Positions 46,861 through 59,250 of a DNA stretch of 64,000 nucleotides are shown piece by piece. A program made the translations under genes and the position numbers. Source of the stretch: Panaeolus papilionaceus (lineage: Eukaryota > Basidiomycota > Agaricomycetes > Agaricales); contig JADNRZ010000013.1 in NCBI GenBank assembly GCA_015501605.1, positions 1,488,001 to 1,552,000 of the forward strand, given 5' to 3'. Every line of letters begins with the position of its first letter. Positions within the stretch are counted from its first letter, which is position 1. Under the pieces are notes generated by a model that had not been told where the DNA came from, searched no databases, and saw nothing but the letters and a program-made list of their open reading frames with translations.

Positions 46861-49800
46861 GCTAAGAGAGGGAATTGGATGCAAAAGCGGGGATAAGCGA
46901 ATAAGCGGTGCGCAAGGAGGAAAACAAGGGAGGGCGTTGTTAACAGTGCAAATGGTAGGGACTGGTCGATGCGAGCGTAGATGCATACAGAATATGCTGG
47001 GGTACATGGCTCAAGCAACATTCGTGACGAGGGGTTGATAAGAACAAAAAAGACTACTCGGCTATATCAGACAGGAAAGACATCGGCTTCTCCGATGTCA
47101 TCCCATTTCCAGCCAAGTGGTGACTACCACCAACGACGACATGCACAAGAGGAAGTCGAAAATGAGATATATTATGAATTGCAGACTCGTAATTACAACT
47201 AAACAGATCAAGCGTTAGGCAGAGTTGAATTCAACAACGAAATAACCGAACTTTCGACTATGTATTAGGGAGGATCTGGGACTTGACCACCTCGGCGTTT
47301 GCTAAAAAGGCCTGCGTAGAGAACGTGAATACGAGATAGCACAGAGTAGCGGTATATCAGGATATCTAACAGCAATTGATCCCAGAATGAATGCGTGGTG
47401 GTTGGGAAGGCGAGGATGATGGGGCAGAGGAAGGAAGGAAAACTGACGTGACAGCGCAAAAATGTAGAAATATTGTCACGCTCACATGATTAAACTTTGA
47501 AGAGGGACAACGACTCGGACGAGTCTCAGAGTCTGAAAACGACAAAACCTTGTTGAGAGTTGTATCCACTTGTCTAGTATAAATACCCATAAAACGTTTC
47601 AATCCATATTTAAATAAAACACGGATTGAAAGTCTCGGTAAAGGTGATCAGCAACTCTGTGCGTCTTGTTTGGGTCGATGTTGTCGAGATCAATCAGAAA
47701 CGATAAGCTCTGAGATGGATGTATACTCCCTCCCAAATATGATTGTACTCGAGTATTTATCATTTACTCAAGCAGATGAAAATTAGGGTAAAACTCCCCA
47801 TCCCAGCCCAGGTGGATAATGGATCACCCACAAGTATCGTTGCAAAACCTAGACACCGAACAAGTCGGAGGTATGAAAAGAGTCGGGTGAGAGTACTGAA
47901 GTAGACATTATTCTACACTCAACTGAGCTCTTTCGATAAACACACCATAAATCAAGCCCAAGAAGTGAAATGTTCAACACGACAGGTTCGAATTCAAATT
48001 CTCTTGACTGTCTTTTCTAACGCGAATCAAAGCTCACTTACACGAGCACAAATAGGCAGACCTAGGCTACTGTTCCATATATGTACCTTAGACAAAGTTA
48101 CATCTTTTCACAAAGTACCTCTAACACGAAGCAAAACTTCCTCGTGCCTCCCCTGAATGCGGACGCCTACGTCAACGTTCAACTAAACATAAATGAAAGA
48201 GTCAATGCGATAAGGCGGTTTAGTAGAGAAGGGGATGGGAGAATGCGAAGCAATGTGTATTGAGAGAGAAGGGTGAACCCAAATGTTGAGTTATGGTGGA
48301 TATATATGTAGGAAAGAAACGAAAAGGACGCGACTGAAGAGATTTCAGATGGCCAACGAAGGAAAGCGAAGAGTGAGTGGAGGGGGATAAAACGGCTGTG
48401 CGAACAAGGAAATAACACCAGCATTAGTACTACCCCTCGCGAACGCAGACTTTGGCTTATCCTGAGACGGAGCTGTGATGCGAAGTGAGACAGGGCCGGC
48501 GTACGAGCGAAAAGGGGAATTATGGAGATCGCCACAATTGTCGATTGTCGCAGAGTGCATTTGGGTGTGCTTGGTTGAGAGTTGGAATAAGGTCGACTGC
48601 AAGATCAAGCGAAGCGGTCCCGTTCCCTGATTCGCCACGCGCAGATGCACTGACAGCACCCACCCACGTCTCAATTCCCGTTGGAGTTGCAAGCCATGAT
48701 ACTAGCAACTCAGCTGCGCAGTGCGGACGGGTTTGTGTCGTCCCAAGAGAGTAAACGACCGGGAATGCAAGGTAGGGGTGGAAGGCTGACAACTACGTCT
48801 GTTGAGGGGTTCCGGTGGTCTATCATGCACACCACCAGTAGAATGGAAGAATAAAAGAAATAGAAAATTCACGCTCAAACAGTCATACCATTTACGAGTC
48901 GTCCTACTCTCGGTCACCACACACCGCTCCCCAACGCACCCAACTCACCATGTTTTCGTCGGAGCAAGTCCCTCTACCAAGATCATCTTACGCTGCGCAC
49001 CTGGAGCGCACCAGTTGGGATAAGGATGGTAGTGTCGGTGATCATCGGGTTGAGGATACGGAAGTTGTTGGGCAAAATAATCTCGTAGGGCACAGACGAG
49101 GCTTCAGTGATGATGTGGGTAGGATGTCATATTCACGGAAAATGACGAGACAGTGCGTATCAGCATGGTGAGACAGAGCGGGAGTTGGGACACGCAGCAG
49201 TGAGACGTGTGTCGCATGGTACAGGTTATCCATGAAACGAGAAGGAAAGAGCACAATAAACTGATCTCATGAAAAACAGACAAGACGGAAGATACGAGAC
49301 TCCATGAAGGTGAATGTCAGAAGATTACAAGTTCCATATCCCATATCTGGCTAAGCGTGAGGGTCATGTGGGATGTTCCTTAATTGCACAAATTGAGCCA
49401 ACTTTGTTCAATTTGAGAGAGATACTCGTTCATAATGATATTCACTCGAAGAGCAGAAAGATACTCTGTATGGAGTGGTAATAAAGAATCAATGTTTAAG
49501 AAGTCCATCCATGAGCTAGAACGTCATGGTTGTTTAAAGGAGACCCATTCGATACAGCCACTAGGTCCAACGCCCTTGTGGCAATTCCTCTCCTCCTAAT
49601 CACGTCCTGCATCCCAGATTTATTTCAATAAAACATATATTGACCTCACGGAATTGTATAATGGTGATATTTACACATGACACTTTGGAGCTGCCATATT
49701 CATCCAATATATCCTCGCTTACCCGACGAAAGCATTTTCCTACCGACTAATTTCTAATTCAGCTCGACAGGAGGGTCGAAGCACAAAGAAATTATCGATG

Positions 49801-50204
49801 GTCTCTTCATCGGAGTCAATTAGATAGTTAAGTCGTTGATGCATCGAGTTCATTACGAAGGAGCTCGTAGAGGAAACACTGCGAGAAATGAATGTACAGG
49901 AAAAAATGTAAAATCGGAACTAAAGTGAACGACTGCAAGAAGAATTGAATACAACGAGAACGGGGATGGAGCCAAACTAACCCGATGGTGAACGGATAAC
50001 ATGTAGATCATAACAATGAAGTAGGGACTGCACAAGGCAGAACAAGGAACAGAGCAATAAGAGAAACTGTACATGGAATCAGAAATAACTGACGGCACTC
50101 CTGGTGCGTTCCTGACTCCTTCGACAATGGTGGTATCACTGGGTAGGACATCAGTTGTACTACTCATTCGTAAACCATGTAGGTTAACGGACTCACCAGG
50201 GTGC
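46861..50204. other. Gene-poor stretch inside the proposed inversion
   Basis: Mostly A/G-rich on the plus strand with no recognisable gene. The minus-strand frame 48520-48792 has some protein-like composition (ELLVSWLATPTGIETWVGAV) but no homolog in the window. 49400-49850 is A/T-rich and empty. Confidence 0.4.
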
Positions 50205-51465
50205 TCAGTCCTCATGGCGCTCACCAATGGCGTCGCCCCAGCACTTCAAGATCTCCATAATACGGACGAATCGGCCAGGAGCATGCCGAGCTGGGACGAG
50301 CTCTTGTTGTGGCACAGCTCGGGTCTTGTGCGCCATGGGTCGAGTCGAGCTTGGAGTCTCCATAGCAGGAGACGAGGGCCTCGCTGTCCGAGCGACCCCA
50401 ATAGCCTGATCGTTGTTGAAGGCAGACTGAGTACGGATACTGTCCAGGACGTGTGTGGGTACAGGAGCTGAGTCGTCATTAACTTGCGTGACAATGGGTA
50501 AGTGAGTGGAGGATGGCTGTGCAGAAGGGCTGTCAGTCAATTGCTGAACGCCATTTGTAACATCCTCTTCAGGAGCGGTACTGGTAGCTTCCAAAACTGG
50601 AGAATGGGTGGAGGAAGGAGGGGGAGGAAGGAGACCGGACTCCTGAAGCTCCTTCTTGAATCGAGCCAGGTCTGTCTTGGCTTCTTGAAGCCTCGGGCGT
50701 AGAGTGGACACAAGCAGCTTGTCACTCTGCACTTCAGCATGAGCAAGCTCGTCCTGGAGGGTTGGTATATGGGAATGCAGGTTCTGGATTCGATTTTGGA
50801 GGTCGGTGAGCAGATTGTTCTCAAATGGACTGTGTTTGATGTTGTGTCGATGATCCTCTATGGAGAAATATGAACCGCCTCCCCGATTGAAAACTTCATC
50901 AAGAATTTCCAAGGCTGATTCCTCTGTATTGGAAAACCTTGTGATTTGAGCTCCAACTTCAATGAAATCCTAAGTAGACAAATGAATGCATTGGTCAGAA
51001 CTGGATCAGACTAATAGATAAGAAAGCAAGAAACCTTCCATATATTATCCTGAAGCTGTTCATATGTCTTCTCTGCACGTGTTACTGAATGCTCACCCCA
51101 TATATTGTCCCACATCGTAGTTACTATTGTTATCTCGGCTGCTGTCATGACACCGGTGAGTGCCTGGAATGTTTCTAGAACCTGTCGTTGACTTCCTGGT
51201 AGCTGAACAGATGAGATTGGTGTGAAGTATAATATGCGATCAAATAAGCTAATGAAGATTTATTTCATTAGTGGTGTGAATAATAATGAAAATTGAGAAG
51301 AACAGTCATAAGCCAGAACAGTGAGTGGAAGAAAACTCACCGATTGTCGTTCATCCATTTCTGTAACATGGTGACAATGGACATCTCTGATATCTTGCTA
51401 TCGGCGAACCCAGGTGAGTCCACAAGGTAAATCGCATCACCAGTGCGAGTGACATTGTTCAAACG
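50205..51465 (-). pseudogene. 3' part of a split G-domain GTPase gene
   Basis: Exons on the minus strand: 51341..51465 (partial), 51035..51248, 50205..50969. Reading: RLNNVTRTGDAIYLVDSPGF (G3 DSPG), MSIVTMLQKWMNDNR, LFDRILYFTPISSVQLPGS, EITIVTTMWDNIWG, DFIEVGAQITRF, then a coiled coil (LTDLQNRIQNLHSHIPTLQ; RPRLQEAKTDLARFKKELQE) and a Ser/Pro/Thr-rich tail. The P-loop part is absent. Homology starts at CTATCG, the same codon where the 5' half at 45438 ends. The two pieces have compatible reading phase and together would account for all exons of the family. Both are non-functional as they stand unless another 5' exon is used. Confidence 0.75.
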
Positions 51466-51521
51466 ATAGGCAGGGTTTTAAGATGTACATAGGGAGGGAG
51501 GGTACGACTAGTTGGCAGATG

Positions 51522-51585
51522 AAACCCTAACCTTAGCGTAGGGTTTAAAATGTATGCTTAGCTAGGGTTAGACCCTATGGTATGC
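51522..51585. repeat. Short TTAGGG-like palindromes at the border of the repeat region
   Basis: AAACCCTA (51522) and TAGGGTTT (51539) are perfect inverted copies 9 nt apart. A second pair TAGGG/CCCTA lies at 51563-51577. The motif resembles the TTAGGG telomere repeat but is only a few units long and is arranged as palindromes, so a true telomere is not claimed. Confidence 0.4.
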
Positions 51586-51667
51586 ACTGGCGAAGACGCA
51601 AGGACGCACAAGAAGGAGAGAGACGAGTTGTGGAGAGCACGTGATCGCAAGCAAGGGCAGTATGTGT

Positions 51668-53049
51668 GCGTCCTGAAAAGTGGGACGCACTTTGCACTGC
51701 ACATGATGAGTGAATACATGCAGGTACAAGAGAGATGAGTCGCGGAATGCATGTGATCGCAAGCAAGGGCGGTTCGCGTCCTGAAAAGTGGGACGCACTT
51801 GCACTGTACACAATGAGTGAACACCTGCAGGTATACACGATTGCAAGCAGCAGGACGCATGTGTTGTGCACATGATTGTAAGCTCAAGTCAATCTGCGTC
51901 CCGAAAAGTAGGACGCACTCGTAGTGCACACAACTATTGAACAAAGACAAGGGCATGTGATAGTAAAGCAGCTGTACTCTGCGTCCTGAAAAGTGGGATG
52001 CACTTTGCACTGCGCACAATTGGTGATCACATGTGGGTGCACGTGAAAGCGAGTAGCAGTGCTCTGCGTCCTGAAAAGTGGGACGCACTGGTAGTTCACA
52101 TGAGCAGCAAGAGTAAATTAATGCACCACCAACTTCGTGCAGTCGCAGCACATGCAGAGTCAGTATAAGCAGAAAAGAGAAGGGGCACAAATTCTGCGTC
52201 CTGAAAAGTGGGACGCACTTGTAGTGCACACGATAAATGAACTAGAGAAATGTGAGAGCACATTCGAGCATAGTGCACAGCATGTGATGGGGAGCCAGAG
52301 CACACTGCGTCCTGAAAAGCAGGACTCACTCGCAGGAAGAAAACACACGAGATACGACACAGACAATTTGTTCGAAGGCAATTGCTTCAACCTGAAAAAA
52401 GGAGGCACTGTACAGCACATGGTAAATGCACACAAACACATTCCCGACTGCATGTGCGTCCTGAATATCAGTACTTGTGCACCTGTGATTGATCTAGACA
52501 TGAGCAATGGCTGGCGTTATCTGTCTCTGTGCTTGAGAACTGGATGTGTATGTGGTGTACATTGATTCGCACTGGTGAGCCAGAGCAATCTGAGTCCCGA
52601 AAAGTGGGACGCACTTGTACTGCACAAGATAGTAAGCAGGATTCATGCATGCAATGTGAGTGCGTCCTGGTTTTCGGGATGCACAACGCTTCAGCTTGTT
52701 GACACGTGTGTTTGCACCTAGTCGTTAGTTCATTTATATACTTGTGTGCAGTAAAAGTGCGTCCTACTTTTCGGGACGCAAAACTCGCTGGGTCACTACA
52801 TGATGTGCACATATCCGGTATTGCACATATGATAGCGATGAGGCATCATTCTGCGTCCTGAAAACCAGGACACACTTGTAGTGAACATGAGTCATGTACA
52901 CTAGACGTGCAATCGAGTCCTGGAATGTAGGACGGCGTATATGAGATTTGTGGTGCCCTGTCATAGAAATCAGGACACAAATGAATGGGGTCCAAGCTGC
53001 CTTGATCCTCGTAAGGTCCGTGGCACAAGCGTCCCACATATTGGAACGC
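51668..53049. repeat. Hairpin element cluster, left part
   Basis: About 14 copies of a 21-bp element with stem GCGTCCC/GGGACGC and loop GAAAAGT. Examples: 51668-51688, 51776-51796, 51896-51916, 51981-52001, 52066-52086, 52196-52216, 52307-52327, 52592-52612, 52662-52682, 52759-52779 (opposite orientation), 52853-52873, 52915-52935, 53029-53049. Spacing is irregular (85-130 bp for the first seven). Between them runs degenerate DNA often containing GTGCAC. No open frame with coding character crosses the cluster. Confidence 0.85.
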
Positions 53050-53064
53050 AGATTACTTGAGCAA

Positions 53065-54335
53065 TTGTGGAGAGGGAGGAAATTCAAAGTTGAATAACGC
53101 AAGAACGGCGTCTATTCGCGGCGGCGAACTTTGTGATAATATTGATATATATTATATGTACAGGTGCACAAAATCTCGCGTACCAGAGATCTGCAATTGT
53201 GGCGCGATTAAGGTAACAGTTACACAGGGGAGAGAAAAGAGGAGAATCTTCGCACCTTAATAAACGCAAGAACGCGAACGTTTCCTGGCGGCTAACTTTG
53301 TGAGAATATTGATCTATAATAGTTAAATAACCCCACCAAGTTTCAAGTTATTGAGATGTCTGGTTGTCGTGTAAGCTCAGGTACGAATCGCGCAGAATGT
53401 GCACATATGCTGCATCCCGGAATGTGGACGCAGGTGATGGTACACGTAGCCCTCTACATGTGATTGATTCACACCATGAATAGGTTGAGCCCAGACGCGT
53501 CCCGAAAAGTGGGACGCACTCGTAGTGCACACAGTAACAAATGAACAACACACCACAAGTGAGTCCCGGATATAAGGACTCATACACACAGAGCAGAATC
53601 GAACTCGAATAGCGCCAGAACGGGATCGATTCACGGCGGCGAACTTGATGAGAATATTTACCCATATTATGTGTACAATCATACAAAATTTCACATCTCA
53701 GAAACGTCTGGGTGTTGCGCGATTTAGATAATAGTTCCCTAGGGAGGGGGGACAGTAGAGGGGGATCTTCGAAAGTGAATAACTCCAGAACGAGGACGTT
53801 TGCCGGCGGCGAACTTTTATACGATGTTGAACTCACATAGGTGAATGACGCCCTCAAGCCTTGAGAGATTAGGTTGACCGGTCGTTGTGTAAATGCGTCC
53901 CACATTTCAGGATGGAGAAGTGTGAGGGCAGTTTATCGAACTTGAATAGCGCGAGAACGGGGTCAACTGATGGCGGCGAACTTTCTGATATTACTTGTAT
54001 ATATTACCTGCACATTCGTACCAAGTTTCGCGTCCTATGGATGTGTTGTTGTTGCGCTATTTAGGTAATAGTTCAGCAGAAGGAGGAAATGAGTGGGGAT
54101 CTCCGAAATCAAATAACACGAGAACGCGGGCGTTTCAGGGCGGCGAAATTTGTGAGTATATTCATGTGTAAGAGGTCAATAATCCCAGCGAGTTTTAAGT
54201 TGTCGGGACGTCCTGTTGTTGCGCAAAGTAGGAACGAGTTCTGGAGGAGGGGAGAACATTGAACTTGAATATCACAGGATCGCACATGTTTCCAGGCGGT
54301 GAAATTTAATTTTATATTTATATACATGACATGAA
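53065..54335. repeat. Degenerate satellite, monomer about 168 bp (first block)
   Basis: Units begin near GAATA(A/G)C-C-AGAACG at 53092, 53260, 53604, 53775, 53944, 54110 and 54264, i.e. steps of 166-171 bp inside runs. Each unit carries GGCGGCGAACTTTG, an A/T-rich core with TATATTA, a CAAGTTTC motif, GGTTGTTG and a G-rich GGAGGAGG segment. Monomers differ a lot from each other. Further blocks: 54940-55640, 55950-56250, 56580-57280, 57840-58310, 58915-59230, 59880-60420. Confidence 0.8.
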
Positions 54336-57300
54336 CCTTTTCATTAAATTGAAAACAGTGGTTGAAGTACGACCGAGTTACAATGCGAGCAAGAGAATCC
54401 TGCGTCCCGAAAAGTGGGACGCATGGTAGTGCACACGAGAATGCACAAACTAGCTACTATATGCGAGTCCTGGATACCAGGATTCGTGCACATAGAGCAC
54501 TATTGTTGATGTATGAGTGATATACACCATGCATATGTGCGTCCTAGAATGCAGGACGCAGTCGAAGGCAGACATTACCTGTCTGTGTGCATGAATTACA
54601 CCGGATGCAGATCGAGTCCTGCATTTCGGGACTCGGTGGCTGTATGTTTGTTGAACCTCGTGAAGACAATTTCCAGCAACAACGCGTCCCGAAAAGTAGG
54701 ACGTACTTGTAACATGGACAAGTGCATTGGTGAAACAATGATAATCATGACATGCGAGTCCTGGTTATCAGGACTCGTGCATGCACAGAGCACATTTTGG
54801 GCCTGTGGAACAAGCATCCCACTTATCGGGACACACATAATGTGTCCCAGGTTCCGAGACAGACAACCTGCGTCCCATTTATCAGGACAGACTTGGGCTA
54901 CAAGAATAAACAAGTATGACAGCAGGAGTTCCAACTTCGAACTTGAATAGCGCAAGAACGGCGTCAATTCACGGCGGCGAACTTGATGAGAATATTCATC
55001 TATATCATTTGTACAATAACACTAATTTTCACGTCTCAGAAATATCTGGGTGTGGCACAATTCAGGAAATCTTTGTGCAGGGGTGGGGACGGGAGAGGGG
55101 GATCTTCGAACGTAAATAGCTCCTGAACGCGGATGTTTCCCGGCGCCGAACTTTGACATGATGTTGAACTCAAATAGATGAATAACTCCCCCAGGTTTGA
55201 AGCGATGAGGGCGACAGGTCCTCGTGTAAATGCGTCCCACATTTTGAGACGCATTTGTCTGAGAGTCGTTTATCGAACTCGAATAGCGCGAGAATGGCCT
55301 CAGTTGATGGCGGCGAACTTTCTGATATTAATCCTCTATATTACATGCACAATCATACAAAGTTTAGAGTGCTCTGGGTGTGTGGTTGTTGCGCTATATA
55401 GATAATACTTCTGCAGGAGGAGGAGAGGAGGAGGGATCTCCGAAATTGAATAACAGGAGAACGCAGGCGTTTCAAGGTGGCGAACTTAGTGAGTATATTA
55501 ATATATAGGAGGTCAATAACCCCGCCTAGTTTGAAGTGGTGAGGACGTCCGGTTGATCTGCAAAGTAGGAACGAGTTGTGGAGGAGGAAGGGAGAGCATT
55601 GAAGCTGCATATCACCAGATCACATATGTTTCCAAGCGGCGAAATTAAATAAAACATTTATATATACAACATGAACGTCTTTGTTAAGTTTAGGGCACTG
55701 GTTACTGTGCAACTGAGGTGCAATGCGAGCAAGGGTGTCCTGCGTCCCGAAAAGTGGGACGCACTCATAGTGCAGACAATAATGAGTAACCTGGACTGAT
55801 GGTTCATTGATCCTCATGACATCTACGGCGAGTGCGTCCCAGTTATCAGGACGCGAGATGTTTCAACATGAGTACAGTTCACGCGATGGAGTCTTGCGAC
55901 ATCTACACTGCATGCGTCCCACATCTCAGGACGGAGTTTGACTGGGGAACTTCGAACTTACATAGTAAGAGAACCACATCGATTCGTGGCGGCGAACTTT
56001 GTTACATTATTGATATATATTGTATGTACGATCATGCGAAGTTTCGGGCTCCAGAAATGTGTCGTGGTTGACAAGTTGCATATCAATTCCGCAGGGGGAG
56101 AAAAGGAAGTGCGATCTTCGCACATGAATAACTCCAGAACGCGAACGTTTCCATGCGGCAAATTTGGATAGAATATTGATCTATAATAGGTGAATAACTT
56201 CACCAAGTTTTAAGCGGCGAAGCCGTCTGGTTGTCGTGTAAATTAGGTACGAGTCGTGCACACTTGCATGGAATGCAACAGATGCAACGTATTTACATTG
56301 ATTCACACCACGCGTGCATTGAGTCCTGGATTTCAGGACTCAATGCGGTCGGGAATCACAACTTTGACATTTACTTTCCTCTTCAGGCATCGTGTACACC
56401 CCGTTTCTTGACCACGACTTCCACACGCGGCTTCACTGGCTAAAGTTATATACACCATGAATGTGTCGAGTCAGACGCGTCCCGAAAACCGGGACGCACT
56501 CGTAGTGCACACAGTAAGAATGAACAACGCACCACATGTGAATCCCAGATATGAGGACTCATACACACAAAGCAGATTCGAACTTGAATAGCGGAACAAC
56601 AGCATTGATTCATGGCGGCGAACTTGGTGAGAATGTTCATCCGTATTACGTGTACAATCATACTAATTTTCAGTTACAGAAATGCCTGGTTGTTGCGCGA
56701 TTCAGGGTATAGTTCTGCAGGGGGGAAGGAGAGGGGGTCTTCGAACTTGAATAACTCCAGAACGCGCGCGTTTCCTGGCGGCGAACTTTGATATAATATT
56801 GAACTAAACTAGATAAATAACTCCACCAAGTTTCATACGATGAGGCCGTCCGGTTGTTGTGTAAATGCATCCCACATTTCGGGATGGAGAAGTGTGAGGG
56901 GTTTATCGAACTTGAATAGCGCAAAACGATCGCTGATGGCGGCGAAATTTGAAATACTGTATATATTACATGCGCAATCGTACAAGTTTCGAGTCCTATG
57001 ATGTGTGGTTGTTGAGCTATTAGGTAATAGTACTGCAGGGGAGGAAATGAGGGGATATCCGAAATAATAAAACGAGAACGCGGGTTTTCAGGCGGCGAAT
57101 TTGTAGTATATTAATGTAAGGTATAATAATCCACCGAGTCTTAAGTGTGGAGTCCGGTTGTTCTGCAAAGTAGGAACGAGTTGTGGAGAGGAGGGGATAG
57201 CATTGAAGTTGAATATACCAGATCGCATATGTTTCCAGGCGGCGAAATTGAATATAACATTTATATATACAACATGAACGTATTGTTAATTTAATGCCTG

Positions 57301-59250
57301 GTTACTGTGCAACTGAGGCAATGGAGCAAGTATCCTGCGTCCCGGAAGTGGGACGCACTCATAGTGTACAAAAGTAATGAAAAACTGCCTACTACATGTG
57401 AGTCCTGGATATCAGGACTCGTGCAGCAGAGCACTGTGTTGATGTTGAATGATATACACCATATGTGTGTGCGTCCTGGAATGCAGGACGCAGGCGATGG
57501 AGACATTACCTGTGAATGATTGACAGCGATGCATTGAGTCCTGCATTCAGGACCGTGGCAGTATGCTCGAGCTCATGAACATAATTGCCAGCAATAACCG
57601 CATCCCGAAAAACAGGATGTACTCGTAGCACGGACAAGTATATTAATGAATATGATGATGCGTGCGAGTCCTGCATTCAGGACTTGTGCATGCACAGCAT
57701 CGTGAGGCCTGTACAAAAGCGTCCCATTATCGGACGCACAGAATGTGTGCCAGGAATCAGGACAGAAAATCTGCGTCCCACATACCAGGATGGACGTAGG
57801 CTCCCAACAATACATAAGTATGACAGCAGGAGTTAGAACTTCGAAATTGAATAGCGCAAGAACGCCGTCGATTCGTGGCGGCGAACTTTGTCAGAATATT
57901 GATATATATTATATGTACAATCATACAAATTTTCGTGTTCCGGATATGCGTGGTTGTTGTGTAATTTAGGTACTAGTTCTGCATGAAAAGGAAAGAAGGG
58001 GGGACTTCGAACTTGAATAGCGCAAGAAGCCATCGATTCGTGGCAGCGAACTTTGTGAAAATACTATATATATTACGTGTGCAATTATACAAAGTTTCGA
58101 GTACCAGAAATGTGTGGTTCTGGCGTGATTTAGGTAGTAGTTCTGTAAGGGAGGAAAGGGGAGGGATCTTCGCACTTAAATAACACAAGAATACGAACAT
58201 TTCCAGGCGGCGAATTTTGATAGGATATTAACCTATAATAGATGAATAATATCCCCAAGTTTCAAGTCGTGAAGCCGTCCGGTTGTCGTGAAAATTGGGT
58301 ACGAGATTTGTGCATGCCAAGGACTTGTCGTGTGTATGTGACTGATATGCACAGTGCATGTGGCGCGTCCTGGAAAGCAGGACGCAGGTGATGGGTGAAC
58401 CTACGTGTCTGCATTGGAATAATGTACACTATGCATGTGTCGAGTCCTAGAAAGTAGGACTGATGGTACATTGGTCCTTGTGACATCTGTGGCGAGCGCA
58501 TCCCAGTTATCATCAGCAAGTTGGCATTTTGCTTGTCGGCTTTTTGCCGCTTTTTGCCTTTCCGCAAGCCCAAAAGCGGGAAAGTGTTTGATTTCAGGGT
58601 GAATCTAAGCCAAATTTGGCTTAGCTCTGGGAGAAATCACACAACTTTTTTAAAAATCGGACGCGGCTTTTTTGCTTGCTTCTAGCCCGCTACTTATTCG
58701 CTTTTTTTCGCGTTTTTTCGCGTTTTTTTCGCTTTTAAAAGCGAAAAAAAGTAAATTGCCCACTTACTGATGATGAGGACGCAATATGATTCGATGTGAG
58801 TACGGTTCATGTGATTGAGTGCTCACAACATCCATGGTGCATGCGTCCCAAAAACCAGGACGCAGAGCACGCGTCCCACATATCAGGACTGAGTTTGACG
58901 AGGGAACTTCAAACTTAAATAGCGCAAGAACGGCATGGATTCGTGGCGGCGAACTTTGTCAAGATATTTATATATATTATATGTACAATTATACAAAGTT
59001 TTGAGTCTCAGAAGTACGTGGTTGTTGCGTGAGTTGGGGACCAGTTCTACAGGGGGAGGAAAGGAGGGGGGATTTTCGTACTTAAATAACGCGGGAAAGC
59101 GGACGTTTCCAGGCGGCGAACTTTGATATAATATAGATATACTATAGGTTAATATTGCTACCAAGTTTCAAGTGCTGAAGACGTCCGGTTGTTGTGTAAT
59201 TTAGGTACGAGTTCGGGAGGGGAAGGCAAAGGGTGGAGCTTGAAGCATCG
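53480..59250. repeat. Higher-order repeat of about 2.95 kb, two copies
   Basis: The order of hairpins and satellite blocks repeats. 53497 pairs with 56477 (step 2980), 54402 with 57337 (2935), and 55914 with 58843 (2929, including a 262-bp insertion in copy 2). Matching spacer sequences include CGTAGTGCACACAGTAA, ACATTACCTGT and AGTATGACAGCAGGAGTT. Copy 2 carries many small deletions, so it is the more eroded one. Confidence 0.75.
58511..58772. mobile_element. MITE-like insertion (262 bp) inside a hairpin element
   Basis: The ends are imperfect terminal inverted repeats: left CATCAGCAAGTTGGCATTTT, right (reverse complement) CATCAGTAAGTGGGCAATTT. The interior is T-rich with several CGCGTTTTTT runs and an inner hairpin around GCTTTTAAAAGCG. 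It is flanked by AT on both sides. The corresponding site in the other higher-order copy (55834-55854) is uninterrupted, which defines the empty site. There is no coding frame, so it is non-autonomous; the transposase family is not identified. Confidence 0.75.

Noticed and set aside
51522..51585. True interstitial telomere
   Set aside because: Only a few TTAGGG-like motifs, arranged as palindromes and not as a tandem tract; kept only as a possible scar.
51668..53049. CRISPR-like array of repeats and spacers
   Set aside because: Context is a eukaryotic chromosome, spacing is irregular, the repeats vary with compensated changes and occur in both orientations, and there are no cas genes.
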